Origin: Candidatus Omnitrophota bacterium
GTDB taxonomy: Bacteria > Ratteibacteria > UBA8468 > MWAK01
DNA length: 8,954 nucleotides
Direction of reading: 5' to 3'
Assembly (NCBI GenBank): GCA_018829455.1
Contig: JAHJUB010000021.1
Location: forward strand, 1-8,954
A program made the translations under genes and the position numbers. Below, in pieces: positions 7,501-8,954 of the stretch (the first letter of the stretch is position 1; the number at the start of each line of letters is the position of its first letter). The notes under the pieces were generated by a model that worked only from the letters and a program-made list of their open reading frames with translations, was not told the DNA's origin and did no database searches.

Positions 7501-8333
7501 ATCTGAAGGAGATGGTCCTGGCTAACACCCGCGACTATCTGCTCTTTTTCACCAACCTCGGACGGGTTTACTGGCTCCTGGCCTATCAGGTTCCGGAACA
7601 GAGCCGGCAGGCAAAGGGCCGGCCGATTATCAATCTTTTGCGGCTCCTGGAGGGTGAGTCCATAACCGCCATCGTGCCGGTTCCGGATTTCAGCGCCGAG
7701 AAGTTCCTTTTCCTGGCAACCGAAAAAGGAGTTGTTAAGAAGACCCGGCTTTCGGCTTACAGTCATCCGCGCGCCGGCGGTATTATCGCGCTGACCCTGC
7801 GGGAAAAAGACTACCTGGCCGGTGTCCGGGTAACCACCGGCGAACATAAAATTTTCCTGACCACCCGGAACGGGATGGCCATCTGTTTCCCGGAATCCAA
7901 CGTGCGTACTATGGGCCGGATCGCTTCCGGAGTTCACGGCATCCGGCTGAAGGGCAGCGATATGGTCGTGGGTGTGGAGGCTTTATCCGAACCGTCACCG
8001 CTGCTTACGGTCTGCGAAAGAGGTTACGGCAAACGGACCCGGTCTGATTCCTACCGGGTTCAGAAGCGGGCCGGTATGGGGATTATTGATATTAAGACCG
8101 ACAAGCGCAACGGCAAAGTGGTTACGATGCGCATGGTCAAGGATACGGACGAGATGCTTATTCTTTCCCAGAAGGGACAGGCCATTCGCATCAGCGGGGC
8201 CGGAATAAGGTGCATCGGCCGCAATACCAAAGGCGTTAAACTGATTAACATCCTGCCGGACGACCGGATTACCGATATTATCGTGAACGAAATCACCGAA
8301 GAAGTCGTTGGGGATAAAGAAAAAGATACGTAG
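4548..8333 (+). CDS. gyrA: DNA gyrase subunit A precursor, interrupted by an intein
   Basis: GyrA breaks and rejoins DNA in the A2B2 gyrase. The precursor is 1261 residues. Residues 131-564 are an intein, so the spliced protein is 827 residues, a normal GyrA length. N-terminal landmarks are SYIDYAMSVIVGRALPDVRD (28-47), HPHGDSAIYETL (86-97) with Ser91 and Glu95 at the quinolone-contact positions, and AAAMRY with catalytic Tyr130. After the intein the frame resumes at TEARL, followed by GSTGIAVGMATNIPPHNL. The GyrA box QRRGGRG (968-974, DNA 7449-7469) marks it as gyrase rather than topoisomerase IV, and the C-terminal pinwheel domain follows. ATG 4548 is used, giving a Lys/Glu-rich tail of about 20 residues before conserved sequence. 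No Shine-Dalgarno is visible; a hairpin lies there instead. The protein can function only after splicing joins Tyr130 to Thr565. Confidence 0.97.
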   Translation: MAEEKEKSAEKEAGKIQSIELETEMKRSYIDYAMSVIVGRALPDVRDGLKPVHRRILYAMQELGLEHSRSYKKSARIVGEVMGKYHPHGDSAIYETLCRMAQDFSLRYPLIDGQGNFGSIDGDSAAAMRYCVTGDTLLLTDAGIIPIGTISKEKESVLDFKVLNCEGKRKPASKFFNSGKHKVIRIVTEQGYELKGTFNHPVLCWYLNNLGMPTLTWKLLEDVTKKDYVALHRGAGLFSDKDAELSQYYPKNDKQQKVGLPGKMNSDLAFLLGALVSEGSFHQKQIIFNNKDLDFYRKIKSIVEQQFGGVKLYERKIKGGCLEFSLYHQRAVEFLINVGLKAVRSEGKAIPFSVLRSKKETIKSFLKGLFEGDGSVVVHKDKRHGGRSVELTYTSKSERLIKELKILLLNFGITSTLPYRDKRNGCYKLSLTGVENIKKFKEEIGFFSEKKQSRLLEVDSLNENRMSKTDFIPFLSEYLRENYPGEFVQKHNFDRYNNLEKHKDELTSHLRPADNNLVAWLLKNRFFFNRVNQIERLEKEEFVYSIKVENACHSFVANGFINHNTEARLASVAGELLYDLEKETVNWQPNFDETLQEPAVLPSKIPNLLINGSTGIAVGMATNIPPHNLTEVVQALILTIENPNVTLEEIMEVLPGPDFPSGGYILGRRGIDSAYRTGHGIIILQAHTDIEDMGHNRQAIVVTQLPYEINKANLVADIARLAEDKVVVGISTVRDESDKDGIRVMIELKAGEDPDLVLNQLYKHSSLRTSYGINTLALVEGRPRILTLQELLTEFLSHRRNIIVRRTRYDLKKAQERLHILEGYLIALANIDKVIKLIRSSASLLEAKEGLQEKFKLSEKQADAVLAMPLSRLTGLEQGKIRDESADLNKKIVEYEAILASPGKVNGIIKSELNDLVKRYGDERRTQIIASEVMEFSEIDLIKPEDTVITLSATGYIKRLPLDTYRRQRRGGRGVLAGASKENDYLKEMVLANTRDYLLFFTNLGRVYWLLAYQVPEQSRQAKGRPIINLLRLLEGESITAIVPVPDFSAEKFLFLATEKGVVKKTRLSAYSHPRAGGIIALTLREKDYLAGVRVTTGEHKIFLTTRNGMAICFPESNVRTMGRIASGVHGIRLKGSDMVVGVEALSEPSPLLTVCERGYGKRTRSDSYRVQKRAGMGIIDIKTDKRNGKVVTMRMVKDTDEMLILSQKGQAIRISGAGIRCIGRNTKGVKLINILPDDRITDIIVNEITEEVVGDKEKDT
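4938..6239 (+). mobile_element. GyrA intein with LAGLIDADG homing endonuclease
   Basis: An in-frame 434-residue protein intron that excises itself and ligates the GyrA exteins. It begins with Cys1 in CVTGDTLLLTDAG (block A), has GTFNHP with T67 and H70 (block B), and ends VANGFINHN with His433-Asn434 (block G). Block F is VYSIKVENACHSF at 413-425. The first C-extein residue is Thr. Insertion directly after the catalytic tyrosine is the site known for mycobacterial GyrA inteins. Between the splicing blocks is a two-motif homing endonuclease: LLGALVSEG with catalytic Glu148, and LKGLFEGDG with catalytic Asp243. Both acids are present, so cleavage activity is plausible. Residues about 330-408 form a helical segment I cannot classify, possibly DNA-binding. 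The DNA is clearly richer in A and T than the flanking gyrA, which suggests a separate origin. Confidence 0.96.
5349..5675 (+). other. Span between the two LAGLIDADG motifs of the endonuclease
   Basis: The first dodecapeptide block runs 5349-5390 (LAFLLGALVSEGSF) with its acidic residue encoded at 5379-5381. The second runs 5640-5675 (FLKGLFEGDGSV) with Asp at 5664-5666. Two motifs in one chain are the mark of monomeric homing endonucleases that cut a long, asymmetric site. For inteins the target is normally the empty insertion site, here the gyrA sequence around the Tyr-Thr junction. Activity is inferred from intact residues, not shown. Confidence 0.9.
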
Positions 8334-8334
8334 T

Positions 8335-8383
8335 GCGACCCTTTTTCGCCTGAGGCGAATACGCCTCCGGCGTACAGGGTCGC
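8335..8383 (+). repeat. Three-stem palindromic structure directly after gyrA
   Basis: An outer stem GCGACCCT (8335-8342) with AGGGTCGC (8376-8383) encloses two hairpins. These are TTCGCC/GGCGAA (8345-8359, loop TGA) and TACGCC/GGCGTA (8360-8374, loop TCC). Nearly every base is paired. It begins two bases after the gyrA TAG and is followed by TTTATTG, so it may help termination or protect the mRNA 3' end. The same plan, an outer repeat around two hairpins, recurs at 8395-8446. Confidence 0.75.
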
Positions 8384-8394
8384 TTTATTGTATT

Positions 8395-8446
8395 TGTAGG
8401 GGCGCGATTCATCGCGCCCGCGGGTTCGATAAATCGAACCCCTACA
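8395..8446 (+). repeat. TGTAGGGG...CCCCTACA palindromic element with two inner hairpins
   Basis: TGTAG (8395-8399) and CTACA (8442-8446) close the element. Inside are two perfect 9-bp hairpins: GGGCGCGAT/ATCGCGCCC (8400-8419, loop TC) and GGGTTCGAT/ATCGAACCC (8422-8441, loop AA), separated by GC. All but six of the 52 bases can pair. It has no coding content or T-tract and resembles dispersed REP-like or miniature palindromic repeats. Related ends occur at 187 (reverse strand) and 4512. Confidence 0.8.
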
Positions 8447-8468
8447 ATTTCAACAACCGCAAACTAAT

Positions 8469-8505
8469 AAAAAGGGAGGGCTGCACTTGCAGTCCTCCCT
8501 TTTTT
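8469..8505 (+). terminator. Strong intrinsic terminator of gyrBA
   Basis: The 5' arm AAAAAGGGAGGGCTGCA (8469-8485) pairs with TGCAGTCCTCCCTTTTT (8488-8504) around a two-base CT loop, with one G-T wobble, giving a 17-bp stem. The T run extends to 8505. The A run on the 5' side means that it could also terminate transcription arriving from the opposite strand. Confidence 0.93.
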
Positions 8506-8613
8506 GTTAGATATTACGTCCACCCCCCGCGTTCTATTCCTTCCGGTCCCTTCTGCCAACACAAGAAATCTTTTACCCCGTTGTGTTGTCGCAATTAGTT
8601 TGGGTTTAGAAAG

Positions 8614-8643
8614 TTGACCCCGGAACGCAGGAAGAAGTAAAAT
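8614..8643 (+). promoter_or_regulatory. Promoter candidate upstream of the 25-codon ORF
   Basis: TTGACC (8614-8619) and TAAAAT (8638-8643) each match the sigma-70 consensus at five of six positions and are 18 bases apart. Transcription would begin near 8650 and give a leader of about 90 bases before the ORF at 8741. This is a pattern match only. Confidence 0.4.
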
Positions 8644-8685
8644 TTGAAAGGGAAACATTACTCAAACGAACAGCTCGGCTCAGAT

Positions 8686-8700
8686 AGGTTATCCTAACCT
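8686..8700 (+). repeat. Operator-like palindrome AGGTTA-TCC-TAACCT
   Basis: A perfect 6-bp inverted repeat with a three-base centre, about 45 bases after the promoter candidate and 40 bases before the ORF at 8741. It could be a small RNA hairpin or a binding site for a dimeric regulator; nothing in the window tells which. Confidence 0.4.
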
Positions 8701-8740
8701 GATTTTACAAGGATAAGGGTTTTACTTCACAGGAGACCAT

Positions 8741-8818
8741 ATGCCGGAACTCTATAAAGAAGTAATAGCCAGGCTTCTTGCTGCAACCCCATTTTCGATT
8801 GATCCAAATCTTCTGTAG
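8741..8818 (+). CDS. 25-codon ORF, possibly a truncated gene head
   Basis: ATG 8741 is preceded by AGGAG (8731-8735) at five bases, the kind of ribosome binding site missing from most genes in this window. The peptide starts MPELYKEVIARLLA, ends in SIDPNLL and stops at TAG 8816-8818, sixteen bases before the proposed insertion-sequence end. I do not recognise it. The helical start and good translation signal suggest either a real small protein or the head of a longer gene truncated by mutation or rearrangement. In-frame stops at 8714 and 8816 bound it. Confidence 0.3.
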   Translation: MPELYKEVIARLLAATPFSIDPNLL

Positions 8819-8886
8819 TTCAGCGTGAGATAATGTACCAATTATCAGCACGAAAAGTGTACCACCTCCAGAGTAAAAAATGATAA

Positions 8887-8909
8887 GCTATCCTGAAAAG
8901 GAGGATAGC
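8887..8909 (+). promoter_or_regulatory. Hairpin holding the transposase ribosome binding site
   Basis: GCTATCC (8887-8893) pairs with GGATAGC (8903-8909) around a nine-base loop. The Shine-Dalgarno AAAAGGAGG (8896-8904) spans the loop and the first stem bases, nine bases before ATG 8914. The hairpin would partly mask the site, which is a plausible brake on transposase translation. Confidence 0.5.
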
Positions 8910-8913
8910 CAAC

Positions 8914-8954
8914 ATGATTACCATGGAGGGATTGATGGACGTTCGCTCGTTAGA
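8914..8954 (+). CDS. IS21-type transposase IstA, N-terminal fragment
   Basis: Only the first 13 codons and two further bases are in the window. They read MITMEGLMDVRSL and then a partial codon for Asp or Glu. IstA proteins of IS21 elements commonly begin with a Met-Ile-x-x-Glu-x-x-Met-Asp-(Ile/Val)-Arg-x-Leu pattern that leads into a helix-turn-helix DNA-binding domain. The DDE catalytic core and the istB ATPase gene would be expected further right, outside the window. The strong Shine-Dalgarno at 8896-8904 supports ATG 8914. With so few residues, family assignment rests on this short motif and the repeated TGTACCA ends upstream. Confidence 0.5.
   Translation, partial: MITMEGLMDVRSL

Larger units (their letters stand above)
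8506..8833. other. Mostly non-coding stretch between terminator and insertion sequence
   Basis: I see no recognisable gene here. It holds an 8-bp inverted repeat CAACACAA (8557-8564) / TTGTGTTG (8581-8588), a promoter candidate at 8614-8643, a 15-base palindrome at 8686-8700 and a 25-codon ORF with a good ribosome binding site. It may be debris left beside the insertion sequence, or the head of a disrupted transcription unit. Confidence 0.5.
8834..8954 (+). mobile_element. Left end of an insertion sequence, probably IS21 family (partial)
   Basis: The proposed end starts TGTACCA (8834-8840), and the same seven bases recur at 8858-8864, 24 bases later. IS21-family ends start with TG and often carry such repeated terminal blocks bound by the transposase. 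A transposase-like start codon follows at 8914. The right end, its inverted repeat and any target duplication lie outside the window, so the boundary is tentative. Confidence 0.5.

Noticed and set aside
6933..7937. A 334-codon open frame on the minus strand
   Set aside because: It lies wholly antisense to conserved gyrA sequence and has no recognisable domain or start signal. Long antisense frames are common opposite GC-rich genes.
4548..8333. The gyrA/gyrB pair as parC/parE (topoisomerase IV)
   Set aside because: The GyrA box QRRGGRG is present, and the spliced length and GyrB features match gyrase.
8335..8383. tRNA-like cloverleaf after gyrA
   Set aside because: It has only two inner hairpins, no anticodon arm of the right size, no T-loop consensus and no CCA end, so it is not a tRNA.
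8557..8588. CAACACAA/TTGTGTTG inverted repeat as a terminator or CRISPR unit
   Set aside because: There is a single copy with a 16-base loop and no T-tract. No array of repeats and spacers exists anywhere in the window.
8308..8598. A 96-codon + strand frame crossing the gyrA stop
   Set aside because: It overlaps gyrA, both palindromic structures and the terminator. Its composition (Arg, Cys, Pro-rich) is that of translated repeats.
8464..8658. A 64-codon minus-strand frame through the terminator
   Set aside because: It includes the whole terminator stem and has no ribosome binding site or known motif.

Overview
The window looks like a chromosomal stretch from a bacterium of a poorly cultivated lineage. 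The signs are: a small DUF5674-type gene paired with another small helical gene (a pair I remember from candidate-phylum genomes), a GyrB that carries the long TOPRIM insertion of the E. coli type, adjacent gyrB and gyrA, and TGTAG-ended palindromic repeats between genes. I cannot name the phylum from this sequence; Omnitrophica-like or a related candidate phylum is only a guess.

Layout, all on the + strand. Positions 1-105 are the last codons of a DppC/OppC-type ABC transporter permease. Positions 106-217 hold an extended -10 promoter candidate, a short tandem repeat and a palindromic hairpin. Positions 218-2023 form a compact operon: a DUF5674 gene, a 110-codon unknown gene, a possible 13-codon ORF and aroB (3-dehydroquinate synthase). 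The start and stop codons overlap at each junction, which suggests translational coupling. Positions 2051-2120 carry a promoter with perfect -35 and -10 hexamers and a possible six-codon leader ORF. Next come gyrB (2121-4493), a 54-base gap filled mainly by a G/C-rich hairpin, and gyrA (4548-8333).

The main item is a 434-residue intein inside GyrA (4938-6239). It is inserted directly after the catalytic tyrosine codon. It has the expected splicing residues (Cys1, block B TxxH, terminal His-Asn, Thr+1) and a two-motif LAGLIDADG homing endonuclease with both catalytic acids present. Removing it would leave an 827-residue GyrA with an intact GyrA box.

Downstream of gyrA are two successive structures, each with an outer inverted repeat enclosing two hairpins (8335-8383 and 8395-8446), and then a strong intrinsic terminator (8469-8505). 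The last 450 bases have little coding content: a promoter candidate, a 25-codon ORF with a good Shine-Dalgarno, and at the right edge the start of what looks like an IS21-family insertion sequence whose istA gene runs out of the window.

GyrB and GyrA form the heterotetrameric DNA gyrase, so gyrBA is a single functional unit. AroB serves the shikimate pathway and appears to be in a separate transcription unit from gyrBA.
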